From NCBI GenBank assembly GCA_046484975.1, contig JAWOHX010000103.1, positions 1-62,385 on the forward strand: DNA of 62,385 nt, read 5' to 3'. The notes beneath the pieces are model-generated. The model was not told the DNA's origin, ran no database searches, and saw nothing but the letters and a program-made list of their open reading frames with translations. The translations under genes and the position numbers were made by a program. Position 1 is the stretch's first letter, and each line of letters begins with the position of its first letter. Below, one piece after another: positions 1 to 7,943 of this stretch. This DNA comes from JAWOHX01 sp046484975 (GTDB taxonomy: Bacteria; Bacillota; Clostridia; DUPQ01).

Positions 1-270
1 GAACAGGAAGACGATGATCAGCATGCCGTCCTGAAAGCCGCGGATCGGCGCCAGCAGCAGCGCTTCCGGGCCGGCCGGCTGCCGGGGGACATGGTGGAAC
101 GAGCCCGGGACCGTGACCAGGCGGGCGCTGCCGCCCACCTCGGTCTTGACGCGCTGGAACTCGCCGGCCGGGACGATCCAGGTAAGGACGACCATCAGGA
201 CGACCAGGGCGTAGATAAGGACGATCGGATGCGGCAGGGAGAAGCGGGGTCTTTTCGTCGGTTCAGGCAT
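1..270 (-). CDS. YfcC-type transporter, N-terminal 90 aa (partial, foreign)
   Basis: The minus strand reads from ATG at 270-268 off the left edge without a stop. The protein has a short charged start, one membrane segment at about residues 13-33, and then WIVPAGEF followed by a hydrophilic loop and a second hydrophobic stretch. This pattern is typical of the YfcC / DcuC-like family of C4-dicarboxylate or basic-amino-acid carriers. Codon use is far more GC-rich at third positions than in the rest of the window, and the gene has no relation to its neighbours. I infer that it belongs to another organism joined to this contig. Substrate cannot be told from 90 residues. Confidence 0.7.
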   Translation of the reverse strand, partial: MPEPTKRPRFSLPHPIVLIYALVVLMVVLTWIVPAGEFQRVKTEVGGSARLVTVPGSFHHVPRQPAGPEALLLAPIRGFQDGMLIIVFLF

Positions 271-362
271 TTCGGGATTATAAGGAATTGGGAAATGAAT
301 ATCAACGGTCTATCGTGACGCGTAACGCGTGACGTATGACAAGTCGCACGCTTCGCGTGCCC
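271..362. other. Foreign intergenic segment and chimeric junction
   Basis: The segment holds a repeated ACGCGT (two copies in GACGCGTAACGCGTGACG at 317-334) and a perfect small hairpin, GCACGC-TTC-GCGTGC, at 346-360. Immediately after the hairpin the reading frame becomes recognisable deacetylase sequence. No promoter or gene start for the deacetylase is present. The join is best placed at about 355-366. Confidence 0.6.
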
Positions 363-782
363 ATCGTCGCCAATCACAGTGTCAATCATCCAAGCCTCCC
401 GGGAAAAAACGACTTGGAGGTCATCGAGGAAATTCTCGGGCTGGAAAGGCGGTATTATGAGGCCTTTGGCAGGAACATGAAATATTTCAGGGCGCCAATG
501 GGAGAATACAGCGAACGGGTCCTAGCCATCACCTGGGATTTGGGGTATCATTCCGTGTTCTGGAGCTTCGCCTACCGGGACTGGGAGACAGACAACCAAA
601 AGGGCGCGGACCATGCATACAATGAGATCATGCCCTACCTGCACAACGGTTGTGTGCTCCTGCTTCATGCGGTCTCGCAGGACAACGCCCTGGCCCTTGA
701 CAGAGTCATCCGGGATGCCAAGGCACAGGGATATGTGTTCAAGACACTGGATGATCTTGTGGAATCCGTTTACCGGCCATGA
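363..782 (+). CDS. pdaA: Delta-lactam-biosynthetic de-N-acetylase PdaA-like, 5'-truncated
   Basis: This is the C-terminal two thirds of a polysaccharide deacetylase (NodB fold). Visible motifs are ANHSVNHPS (the metal-binding His-x3-His region), FRAPMGEYS and LLLHAVSQDNA. The stretch VFWSFAYRDWE and the NQ-G-A-Y-I pattern after it are characteristic of PdaA, which deacetylates muramic acid during muramic-delta-lactam formation in the spore cortex. It suggests a spore-forming lineage. The N-terminus with signal region and the first catalytic Asp are missing because of the join near 360. An in-frame ATG at 336 exists but lies in foreign sequence, so it is not a real start. Next gene is 98 bp downstream. 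Confidence 0.8.
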   Translation: MVANHSVNHPSLPGKNDLEVIEEILGLERRYYEAFGRNMKYFRAPMGEYSERVLAITWDLGYHSVFWSFAYRDWETDNQKGADHAYNEIMPYLHNGCVLLLHAVSQDNALALDRVIRDAKAQGYVFKTLDDLVESVYRP

Positions 783-880
783 GAAAAACCCGGCGCAGGG
801 TGGATTTGTCCTTTCTCCCGATTGCCAAAGCTGTGGATATCCGATATGATAGAAGCAAATAAGCAATGAGGTAACCAAGC

Positions 881-1756
881 ATGTCCTTGCCCGTCGATAT
901 TTTGAAGAAAATAAACGATTCCATGGATTCCTTCAGCAAAAGCCAGAAAAAGATAGCAGAATACATCCTCAGCAACTTCGACAAAGCGCCTTTCATCACC
1001 GCGGCGAAGCTGGCGGGGGAAGTGGAAACCAGTGAATCCACCGTGGTCCGGTTCGCCCTGGACCTGGGGTTCGAGGGGTTCCCGGAAATGTCCAGGGCAA
1101 TGCAGGAGCAGGCCAGGAACAGCCTCACGGCCACACAGAGGCTCCGGTCCTCCAATGAAACCATCGACCGGAAGGATGTGCTCAAAAGCGTCCTGAAGGC
1201 GGACATGGCCCGAATCCGCGACACCTTGGACAACATAGACAAAGAAACTTTCAACCAGACCATCGAACGCCTCATATCCGCAAAGAAAATATACATCCTG
1301 GGAGTGAGGAGTTCTGCCGCCCTGGCCATCCACATGGCATTCTACCTGAATTTCATCTTTGACGACGTCCATCTGGTCCAGACCATCAGTTTCGGTGAGA
1401 TTTTCGAACAGATCCTGAATGTGGGGAAAGAGGATGTGGTGATTGGCATCAGTTTCCCCAGGTATTCAACCCGGACCGCCAAGGCCATGGAATATTCGGG
1501 GAAAAAGGGCGCTTATGTTGTGGCCGTCACGGACAGCGTGAATTCCCCCGTCGCCAAATGGGCCAACAGCACCTTGATTGCCAAAAGCGACATGACATCT
1601 TTCATCGATTCACTGACTGCACCGCTGAGCCTGATCAATGCATTGATGGTGGCATGCGGACTGAAAAGGGAGGTCCAGGTGACAAAGACACTCACGGCGC
1701 TGGAAAAAATCTGGGATGAATACCAGGTTTACGAGAAAGATAAAAAAGAGCAGTGA
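881..1756 (+). CDS. MurR/RpiR-family transcriptional regulator
   Basis: A 291-aa protein with an N-terminal helix-turn-helix domain (about residues 1-77, including the pattern ETSESTVVRFALDLGF) and a C-terminal SIS sugar-phosphate-binding domain (about 125-255, ILGVRSSAALA and later GKKGAYVVAVTD). RpiR proteins sense phosphosugars and control carbohydrate or cell-wall-sugar genes. ATG at 881 follows GAGGTAACC. The gene overlaps the next by 4 nt (GTGA), so both are probably one transcription unit. No operator is obvious, and the regulated sugar pathway is not in the window unless it is the lost upstream region. Confidence 0.85.
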   Translation: MSLPVDILKKINDSMDSFSKSQKKIAEYILSNFDKAPFITAAKLAGEVETSESTVVRFALDLGFEGFPEMSRAMQEQARNSLTATQRLRSSNETIDRKDVLKSVLKADMARIRDTLDNIDKETFNQTIERLISAKKIYILGVRSSAALAIHMAFYLNFIFDDVHLVQTISFGEIFEQILNVGKEDVVIGISFPRYSTRTAKAMEYSGKKGAYVVAVTDSVNSPVAKWANSTLIAKSDMTSFIDSLTAPLSLINALMVACGLKREVQVTKTLTALEKIWDEYQVYEKDKKEQ

Positions 1757-3012
1757 CAAAAAATCAATCCGACAGGGAGACGGACGTCCTCATCATCGGT
1801 GCAGGGGCTTCGGGACTCATGGCCGCTGCGGCTGTTGCCCGGGAAGGGAAAAAATGCCTGGTGGTGGACCGGATGCCCCGTGCGGGATCGAAGATCCTGG
1901 TCACGGGAAAAGGACGATGCAACATCACCAACCATTGCGAAATCGAGACAGTGATCAGGAACACGCCCGGCAACGGAAGCTTCCTGTATTCCGCGTTGCA
2001 CGGGTTTTCTCCTTCTGACATCATGGAATATTTCGAAAGCAGGTCCGTCCCCCTGAAAACCGAACGGGGAGGAAGGGTCTTCCCGGTTTCCGACAAAGCA
2101 TCGGATGTCCGGGATGCCTTGCTGGTTGATGCCCTGGCACAGGGTGTGTCATTTGCATACAACACGAGGATATGCGGGCTCCTGGAGAAGGACGGCGTAA
2201 TCATGGGCGCATTTTCAAGGGACAGGGAATTCCCAGCGAAAAAGGTGATCCTGGCATGCGGTGGCGCATCATATCCCCAGACCGGAAGCGACGGGTCCGG
2301 ATACGGGCTCGCCAAGCACTGTGGGCATACGGTCATCCCGCCCAGGGGTGCCCTCACCGGGCTGGAGACCCGTGAGAAATGGCCTTACGGCCTGTCCGGA
2401 CTCACGCTGAAAAACATCAGGTTCTCCCTTCACGAAAAGGACAAGACATTGTTCACCGAGGCCGGGGAACTGCTGTTCACCCATTTTGGAATCTCAGGCC
2501 CCGTGGTGTTGACGGCCAGCCGGTTCCTGCCTGGTTTTGGAAAGGGAGTGGTACGGGGACGCATTGATATGAAGCCCGCCCTGGACTTTGAAAAGCTGGA
2601 TGCAAGGGTCCGGCGGGACTTTCTGGAATATGACATGAAACAATTCAAGAATTCCCTGGACATGCTGCTGCCCAAGGTCATGATTCCTGTGGCAGTCAAT
2701 CTGTCTGGGATCCACCCGGAGAAGCAGGTGAACCAGATCACCAAAGAGGAGAGGCAAGGATTGGTCAGGCTCATGAAATCCCTGGAGCTTGAGATCATGG
2801 GCCCAAGGCCCATCGGGGAGGCCATTGTGACAACCGGCGGGATATCGGTCACGGAAGTACACCCCGGGTCAATGGAATCAAAGCTGGTCAAGGGACTGTA
2901 TTTTTGCGGGGAGATCCTGGATGTGGATGCGTTGACCGGAGGATTCAACCTGACCATCGCCTTTTCAACGGGGCACCTGGCAGGGAAAAAGGCAGCGGAG
3001 GCACTGGAATGA
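1753..3012 (+). CDS. BaiN/HI0933-type NAD(P)/FAD-dependent oxidoreductase
   Basis: A 419-aa flavoprotein. It has an N-terminal dinucleotide-binding site (VLIIGAGASGLMAA, residues ~12-25), the family motif GKGRCNITN at about 54-62, GGASYPQTGSDGSG at ~168-181, and a C-terminal FAD-contact block ALTGGFNLTIAFSTGHLAG. These are the marks of the HI0933/YhiN/BaiN family. The family includes bile-acid 3-dehydro-4 reductases, but most members have unknown substrates. The start is GTG at 1753, overlapping the RpiR stop codon. It overlaps the following HAD gene by 4 nt (ATGA). Function beyond flavin-dependent reduction is not claimed. Confidence 0.85.
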   Translation: MTKNQSDRETDVLIIGAGASGLMAAAAVAREGKKCLVVDRMPRAGSKILVTGKGRCNITNHCEIETVIRNTPGNGSFLYSALHGFSPSDIMEYFESRSVPLKTERGGRVFPVSDKASDVRDALLVDALAQGVSFAYNTRICGLLEKDGVIMGAFSRDREFPAKKVILACGGASYPQTGSDGSGYGLAKHCGHTVIPPRGALTGLETREKWPYGLSGLTLKNIRFSLHEKDKTLFTEAGELLFTHFGISGPVVLTASRFLPGFGKGVVRGRIDMKPALDFEKLDARVRRDFLEYDMKQFKNSLDMLLPKVMIPVAVNLSGIHPEKQVNQITKEERQGLVRLMKSLELEIMGPRPIGEAIVTTGGISVTEVHPGSMESKLVKGLYFCGEILDVDALTGGFNLTIAFSTGHLAGKKAAEALE

Positions 3013-3836
3013 TCTATATCTCCGACCTGGACGGGACCTTGCTGGATTCACATGGAAATGTGAGCGGTTTCACCCGGGAAACCATCAGGGGACTGGTCCG
3101 GTCCGGCATCAAATTCACCGTGGCTTCCGCCCGGTCCTGGCATTCGGCGAATCACATCATGGAGGAACTGGGCCTGGTCCTGCCTGTCATACTGAGAAAC
3201 GGCGCTGTCATCTATGATCCCGCCGGGAAAAAAATCCTGAGGAACAGATTTCTGGGTTACCGGGCCGGCATGGGTATCATCCACCGGATGACTGCCCTCG
3301 GGCTCAATCCAATCGTTCACAGCGCCAGCGGGGACATAGAGCATGTGGACTACGTACACATCACGAACCCGGGGGAAGAGACATACATCTCCAGCAGGTT
3401 GCGGCACGGGGACAGGCGGATCAGGAAAATGGACGGCTTCTCTTATCCTAAAAATACCCGTTTTATGGCACTGTGCGCCATCGACGGTCACGAAAAGCAA
3501 CGGAAAGCTTTCGAAGCCATTGGCCACGGGGCGGGCAGGGAGGCATCGGTGCATCTTTATCCCGACAACTACAGCCCGTATACCTGGCTGGAATGCAACC
3601 ATGCCGGGGCGACCAAGGAGCTGGGGGCCAGGGACATTCTGGAATTGACCGGGGAAACGGAATACATCGCATTCGGGGACAATGAAAACGACCTTGGGAT
3701 GCTGTCCCTGGCCAGGTCTGCCTATGTCACGGCGGAGTCCTTCCTGGATGCAAAAGGTCATGATTTCCTGACCATTCCCTCCTGTGACGAGGACGGGGTG
3801 GCGAGGAAGCTGCTGGAACTCAACCCGGTGTTGTAA
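3009..3836 (+). CDS. Cof-type HAD-IIB family hydrolase
   Basis: A 275-aa phosphatase of the haloacid dehalogenase superfamily, cap type IIB. Motif I is ISDLDGTLLDS at residues 3-13 with both nucleophile and acid aspartates, motif II is the TVASAR serine region, and motif IV is the GDNENDLGML block near residue 222. Such enzymes dephosphorylate sugar phosphates and related metabolites. The start ATG at 3009 overlaps the previous stop, so I reject the longer in-frame opening further upstream. It ends the RpiR-flavoprotein-HAD unit. Its stop region also contains the -35 box of the next promoter. Confidence 0.85.
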   Translation: MIYISDLDGTLLDSHGNVSGFTRETIRGLVRSGIKFTVASARSWHSANHIMEELGLVLPVILRNGAVIYDPAGKKILRNRFLGYRAGMGIIHRMTALGLNPIVHSASGDIEHVDYVHITNPGEETYISSRLRHGDRRIRKMDGFSYPKNTRFMALCAIDGHEKQRKAFEAIGHGAGREASVHLYPDNYSPYTWLECNHAGATKELGARDILELTGETEYIAFGDNENDLGMLSLARSAYVTAESFLDAKGHDFLTIPSCDEDGVARKLLELNPVL

Positions 3837-3859
3837 ACGGGTCTGATTTTATATATAAT
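3832..3859 (+). promoter_or_regulatory. Sigma-A-like promoter for the hutP-like/cmk unit
   Basis: TTGTAA at 3832-3837, a 16-nt spacer, and TATAAT at 3854-3859. The -35 overlaps the stop codon of the HAD gene. The position fits transcription of the genes from 3876 onward. Confidence 0.6.
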
Positions 3860-3875
3860 ATTAAAAAAGAATGAG

Positions 3876-4301
3876 GTGAATGCTCTGACCGGTTTGATAG
3901 GAAGCAAGGAAGTCGCGAGGGCTGCCATCGAGATATCCCTCACCTCCACCAGGGTGGAGGAAAAGAAGGTCCAGGAGCGGCTGATGGCCAGCGGGATATT
4001 GTCCGTCGCCGTGGATTTCGGGGGTGAATACGTCTCTTCCGTGATGAAGGTGGTGGAACGCGCCGTTGTGGGCTCCAAAAGGGAGAATGTCATCGTTGGG
4101 ACCCATCTGGAGGAAGGCGCTGTCGCCGGGGCGACCCGGGATGCCCTCGGGCAGATCATGCCCAAGGCCCTTGGCTGCAATTTCGGAGGAAAAATCGGGA
4201 TTGCGCGTTACGAGGACCATGTGAGTGTCTCTGTATTTGCGGGAATCGGCCTCCTCCACCTCAATGAGGTGGCCATCGGCCTGGGACACCGGGTGTTGTA
4301 G
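3876..4301 (+). CDS. HutP-family RNA-binding antiterminator-like protein
   Basis: A ~141-aa protein matching the HutP family over its whole length. It has the conserved block THLEEGAVAGATRDALGQIM and the C-terminal LLHLNEVAIGLGHR, both holding histidines that in Bacillus HutP take part in Mg2+/L-histidine binding. HutP is known to regulate the histidine-utilisation operon by binding the leader RNA. No hut genes lie near, so the target RNA here is unknown. The start is uncertain: GTG at 3876 extends the protein, but GAGGTG at 3874-3879 could serve as a Shine-Dalgarno for TTG at 3894. The gene sits 8 nt before cmk and probably shares its transcript. Confidence 0.8.
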   Translation: MNALTGLIGSKEVARAAIEISLTSTRVEEKKVQERLMASGILSVAVDFGGEYVSSVMKVVERAVVGSKRENVIVGTHLEEGAVAGATRDALGQIMPKALGCNFGGKIGIARYEDHVSVSVFAGIGLLHLNEVAIGLGHRVL

Positions 4302-4309
4302 GAGGAAGC

Positions 4310-4972
4310 ATGACTTTTTCAATTGCCATCGATGGTCCCGCGGGTTCGGGGAAAAGCACCATGGCCAAGCTGCTGTCCCAGAAGCTGGGGGCGGTTTACC
4401 TGGATACCGGTGCAATGTACAGGACAGTGGCCCTGAAAGTCATCGCCTCGGGAAAATCCACCCGGATGGAGCAGGATGTCAACGAAATCCTGGAACACAT
4501 CAATATGAAAGTGGAGATTGTGGAGGGAGAACAACGAAACATCCTGGACGGGGTGATTGTCAACGAAGCCATACGCTCCCCGGAAGTCTCCATGGGGGCT
4601 TCGGACGTGGGAGCTTTCGGAAAGGTGCGGGAGAAAATGGTTGGGTTACAGAGGGAACTGTCCTCCGAGTACAGCATCGTCATGGAAGGCAGGGACATCG
4701 GCACCTATGTCCTGCCCCATGCGGATTATAAATTCTTCCTCACGGCATCTGTTGATGAGAGGGCCCGCAGGAGACAGCTTCAGCTTGAAAAAGAAGGAAG
4801 CAAAGCCATACTGGAGGACATCAGGAAGGATATGGAGCACAGGGACCGGAACGACTCGCAAAGAAGCATCGCCCCGCTGAAAATGGCGGAGGATGCCATT
4901 CATATTGACACAACACTGCTGAGCATTGAGCAGGTGGTGGAAGAAATGATGAGGGTGATCCATGGAGAATAA
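4310..4972 (+). CDS. cmk: Cytidylate kinase
   Basis: A 220-aa (d)CMP kinase that makes CDP for nucleic acid and phospholipid synthesis. The P-loop GPAGSGKSTMA lies at residues 8-18, followed by YLDTGAMYR at ~30-38, the NMP-binding EGRDIGTYVLP at ~125-135, and RDRNDSQRS in the lid. ATG at 4310 follows GGAGGAAGC. The last 11 nt overlap plsC. The cmk-plsC-ispH-rpsA order is widely kept in clostridia. Confidence 0.95.
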   Translation: MTFSIAIDGPAGSGKSTMAKLLSQKLGAVYLDTGAMYRTVALKVIASGKSTRMEQDVNEILEHINMKVEIVEGEQRNILDGVIVNEAIRSPEVSMGASDVGAFGKVREKMVGLQRELSSEYSIVMEGRDIGTYVLPHADYKFFLTASVDERARRRQLQLEKEGSKAILEDIRKDMEHRDRNDSQRSIAPLKMAEDAIHIDTTLLSIEQVVEEMMRVIHGE

Positions 4973-5561
4973 ATGCTTGCGGATATTCACAAGGGCAGCC
5001 TTGCGGCTGATCATGAACCTGATGTTCAGGATCCGTTTCAAGGGAGCAAAGGATTTCCCGAAGGAGGGAGGGCTCATTGTCTGCGCCAACCACACCAGCC
5101 TCTTTGACATCCCCATCCTTGCTTTCATCAGCAAGAGATGGATTCATTACATGGCCAAGAAAGAGCTGTTTGAGAAATGGTTCGGCAGGAAGTTCGTCAC
5201 CGCCATGGGCGGGTTCCCAGTGGACCGGGGAAGAGGCGACATTGGCAGCATCAAGACAGCCTTGAGGCTTTTAAAGAGCGGGAAAATCCTGGGGCTCTTC
5301 CCCCAGGGGACAAGGGAGAAGAAGGGGGAGAGGCTTCCCGCCAGGAAAGGCGCCGCCATGCTTGCGGCCCTCTCCGGCTCGCCCATCGTCCCGGTGCTGA
5401 TTGAAGGGGAGTACAGGCTGTTTGGCAGGGTCACCGTCACTGTGGGCAAGCCCTATGACCTGGGGCTTCAGAAAGGCGGGAAATATCCGGCTGAGGTCAT
5501 CGAGCAGAAAAGCATGGAGATCATGGACCGGATCTATGCACTGAGAGGTGTGTACGCTTGA
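4962..5561 (+). CDS. plsC: 1-acyl-sn-glycerol-3-phosphate acyltransferase
   Basis: A 199-aa membrane-associated acyltransferase that makes phosphatidate. The catalytic NHTSLFD (HX4D) is near residue 42, and the substrate-binding motif reads FPQGTR rather than the usual FPEGTR. A hydrophobic N-terminal helix precedes the motif. ATG at 4962 lies inside the end of cmk, and the stop overlaps the TTG of ispH. Coupled translation with both neighbours is likely. Confidence 0.93.
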   Translation: MENKCLRIFTRAALRLIMNLMFRIRFKGAKDFPKEGGLIVCANHTSLFDIPILAFISKRWIHYMAKKELFEKWFGRKFVTAMGGFPVDRGRGDIGSIKTALRLLKSGKILGLFPQGTREKKGERLPARKGAAMLAALSGSPIVPVLIEGEYRLFGRVTVTVGKPYDLGLQKGGKYPAEVIEQKSMEIMDRIYALRGVYA

Positions 5562-7657
5562 GGATTGTGATGGCGAAGAATGCCGGTTTTTGCATCGGGG
5601 TCCAAAAAGCCATGGAAAAAGCGGAGGAGATGCTGCGGGAGGAAGGCGCAAAATACAGCCTGGGGGAACTCATACACAACCCGCGGGTCACAGAGGCTTT
5701 CCGGGACCGGGGACTTCTGGTCGCAGAGGACATCAGGGATGTCCCGGATAAAAGCCTTCTCATCATCCGGGCCCACGGGGAAGGGCCTGATGCTGCCCGC
5801 ATGGCCAGGGAGAAGCAATTGAGAGTGTATGATGCCACCTGCTCATATGTGCACAATATCCAGAAACTCATCGCCGAGAAATTCAAACAGGGCTACCGAA
5901 TCATTCTTTTCGGCTACAAAACCCACCCTGAGGTCATCGGAATCAACGGATACTGTGAAAACAAGGCCGTTGTGATCGGAAATGTCTCCGAGGCCATGGC
6001 ATTCGTTCCTGACGGGCAGGATGTCTGCCTCATCGCCCAGACCACCATGGTGCAGGAGGAATATGACCTTATCCATGAAATATTGAAAAAAAGAATTGCA
6101 AACCTAGTTAAATTTGATACAATATGTACAGCGACCCGGAAAAGGCAGTCAGAAGCCGCTGAAATGGCCAAAACAGCGGATGTCATGCTGGTGGTGGGAG
6201 GCAAAAACAGTTCCAATACATGCAGGTTGTTTGAGATCTGCAGGGAGCATTGCAAGAACACATTCCTGATCGAAAACACCGGCGACTTGTCGCCGATAGA
6301 AATAAAGGATAATATGACAGTATGCATCACAGCAGGGGCCAGTACCCCGGACTGGGTTGTCAAGGAGGTAAAGGAAGCAATGGAAGAAAAAGAAAAACAA
6401 GGTGAGGTTTTTAATTTTGAGCAGGCATTAGAAGCATCCCTTGTTCCAGTGAAGAACGGAGATGTTGTCAAAGGCAGGATCATCAGCCTGAACAACAACG
6501 AAGTCTATGTGGACCTGGGTTTCAAGATCGACGGGACCATTCCGATCGAGGAGTTCGAGAAGGACAGTGAAGGAAACCCCATGGTCAAGGTCGGAGAATC
6601 CATCGAAGCCCTTGTGGTGAAAGTGAAAGAGAGCGAAGGGGTTGTCACCCTCTCTAAAAAGAGGGTGGATGACAGGAAGAAATTCGAGAAGATAGATGAA
6701 TTGTTCGAAACAGGGGAAGCTGCGAAAGTAACGGTCAAGGAAGCCGTTTCCGGCGGCCTTATCGTGGACGTCTACGGGATGGACGGGTTCATACCTGCAT
6801 CCCAGCTCAGCGACAGGTACGTGAGGAACCTGGACAAGTACGTGGGCAGGAAGATAAAGGCAAGGATCATCGAGAACAACCGCAAGAAAAGAAAACTCAT
6901 CCTGTCCCGCCGGGTCCTGATTGAAGAGGAAAACGAAAAACTGGAAAGGGAAGTCTGGAGCAACCTCGAGATCGGAAAGACGATTCCCGGGAAGGTGAAA
7001 AGCTTCACCAGCTTCGGCGCATTCGTGGATGTGGGTGGCATGGACGGACTGATCCATATCACGGAATTGTCCTGGAACAGGATCAAGCACCCCAGCGATG
7101 TGCTGGAGATCGGACAGGAGATCGAGGTCATCGTCAAGGACTTCAGCAAAGCGGACAAGAGGATATCCCTGGGATACAAGAAAGCAGAGGATGATGTCTG
7201 GTACAAGGCCGACGAGAAATACGCATCGGGCACGGTGGTGAAAGGGACGGTCGTCAGAATCCTGCCCTTTGGCGCCTTCGTCCAGATAGAGCCCGGTTTG
7301 GATGCCCTTGTCCATATCTCGCAGATTTCAACCAGGAGAATCAACACCCCGTCGGAAGTCCTTTCTGAAGGCATGGAGATTGAAATGGCCATCATCGACG
7401 TGGATATGGAAGCAAGGAAGATCAATGCCAGCATCAAGGCCGTCAAGCCCTACGACCCGGAATTCGTTGAGGAGCCCCCCGTTGAAATCAAAAGGCCCGC
7501 CAGAGCGCCTGAAGGGGAGAGAAAACCTTCCAGGCCGAAGGAGAAAAGGGAGCCGGAAAGACTTCCCGGCAGTTACTCCGAGAATTTCAGCAACACCATC
7601 GGCGACATACTCGGCAAGATCGACATCAAGGAGAAACCGGAGGAAGACAAAGAATAG
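5558..7657 (+). CDS. ispH: IspH-ribosomal protein S1 fusion (HMBPP reductase / S1-like)
   Basis: A 699-aa fusion. Residues 1-280 are 4-hydroxy-3-methylbut-2-enyl diphosphate reductase, the last MEP-pathway step. The three cluster cysteines can be seen in GFCIGV (~10), DATCSYVHN (~97) and TICTATRKRQ (~189), with VVGGKNSSNT later. Four S1 RNA-binding domains follow, starting near residues 297, 384, 469 and 554 (for example FGAFVDVGGMDGLIHI), then a basic tail. IspH-S1 fusions are known in clostridia. The TTG start at 5558 has GAGAGGTG 7 nt upstream and overlaps the plsC stop. It links isoprenoid synthesis here with ispA and dxs at the far end of the window. Confidence 0.93.
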   Translation: MRIVMAKNAGFCIGVQKAMEKAEEMLREEGAKYSLGELIHNPRVTEAFRDRGLLVAEDIRDVPDKSLLIIRAHGEGPDAARMAREKQLRVYDATCSYVHNIQKLIAEKFKQGYRIILFGYKTHPEVIGINGYCENKAVVIGNVSEAMAFVPDGQDVCLIAQTTMVQEEYDLIHEILKKRIANLVKFDTICTATRKRQSEAAEMAKTADVMLVVGGKNSSNTCRLFEICREHCKNTFLIENTGDLSPIEIKDNMTVCITAGASTPDWVVKEVKEAMEEKEKQGEVFNFEQALEASLVPVKNGDVVKGRIISLNNNEVYVDLGFKIDGTIPIEEFEKDSEGNPMVKVGESIEALVVKVKESEGVVTLSKKRVDDRKKFEKIDELFETGEAAKVTVKEAVSGGLIVDVYGMDGFIPASQLSDRYVRNLDKYVGRKIKARIIENNRKKRKLILSRRVLIEEENEKLEREVWSNLEIGKTIPGKVKSFTSFGAFVDVGGMDGLIHITELSWNRIKHPSDVLEIGQEIEVIVKDFSKADKRISLGYKKAEDDVWYKADEKYASGTVVKGTVVRILPFGAFVQIEPGLDALVHISQISTRRINTPSEVLSEGMEIEMAIIDVDMEARKINASIKAVKPYDPEFVEEPPVEIKRPARAPEGERKPSRPKEKREPERLPGSYSENFSNTIGDILGKIDIKEKPEEDKE

Positions 7658-7668
7658 AGTGGACCGAT

Positions 7669-7700
7669 GAATGCAAAAGAACCCTTTTGCATTCTTCTTA
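7669..7700 (+). terminator. Probable rho-independent terminator after ispH-rpsA
   Basis: Perfect 11-bp stem GAATGCAAAAG (7669-7679) / CTTTTGCATTC (7684-7694) with loop AACC, followed by the short, weak T-rich TTCTTA. The U-tract is poor, so it may be leaky. Confidence 0.6.
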
Positions 7701-7712
7701 TAGGAGAAAGAT

Positions 7713-7943
7713 ATGATCACAATAAATGACATGAACAAAGAACAACTCCTGGAGTTGCTCGAGGCCAAAGACAATGAGATCGCCAGGCTGAAAGAGGAAG
7801 TCTCGATACTGGATGAAATCGCAAGGCAACTCTTCGGGAAGTTGAATCCGGCGGATGGAGAAGGTGAACATGAAGGCTGCTGTGCTGACAGGCATAAAGG
7901 AAATGGAGATCCGGGATGTTCCTGTTCCTGTGGCAAAGGATGA
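7713..7943 (+). CDS. Small coiled-coil protein with Cys-rich tail (hypothetical)
   Basis: A 76-aa ORF with ATG at 7713 and a strong AGGAGAAAG ribosome binding site. Residues 1-48 look like a genuine heptad-type helix (EQLLELLEAKDNEIARLKEE). The last ~24 residues are rich in Cys (CC near 55, then CSCSC) and overlap the start of the dehydrogenase gene in another frame by 74 nt. The family is not recognised. The helix may be real and the tail an accident of overprinting. It could also be a short metal-binding peptide translationally coupled to the next gene. Confidence 0.5.
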   Translation: MITINDMNKEQLLELLEAKDNEIARLKEEVSILDEIARQLFGKLNPADGEGEHEGCCADRHKGNGDPGCSCSCGKG

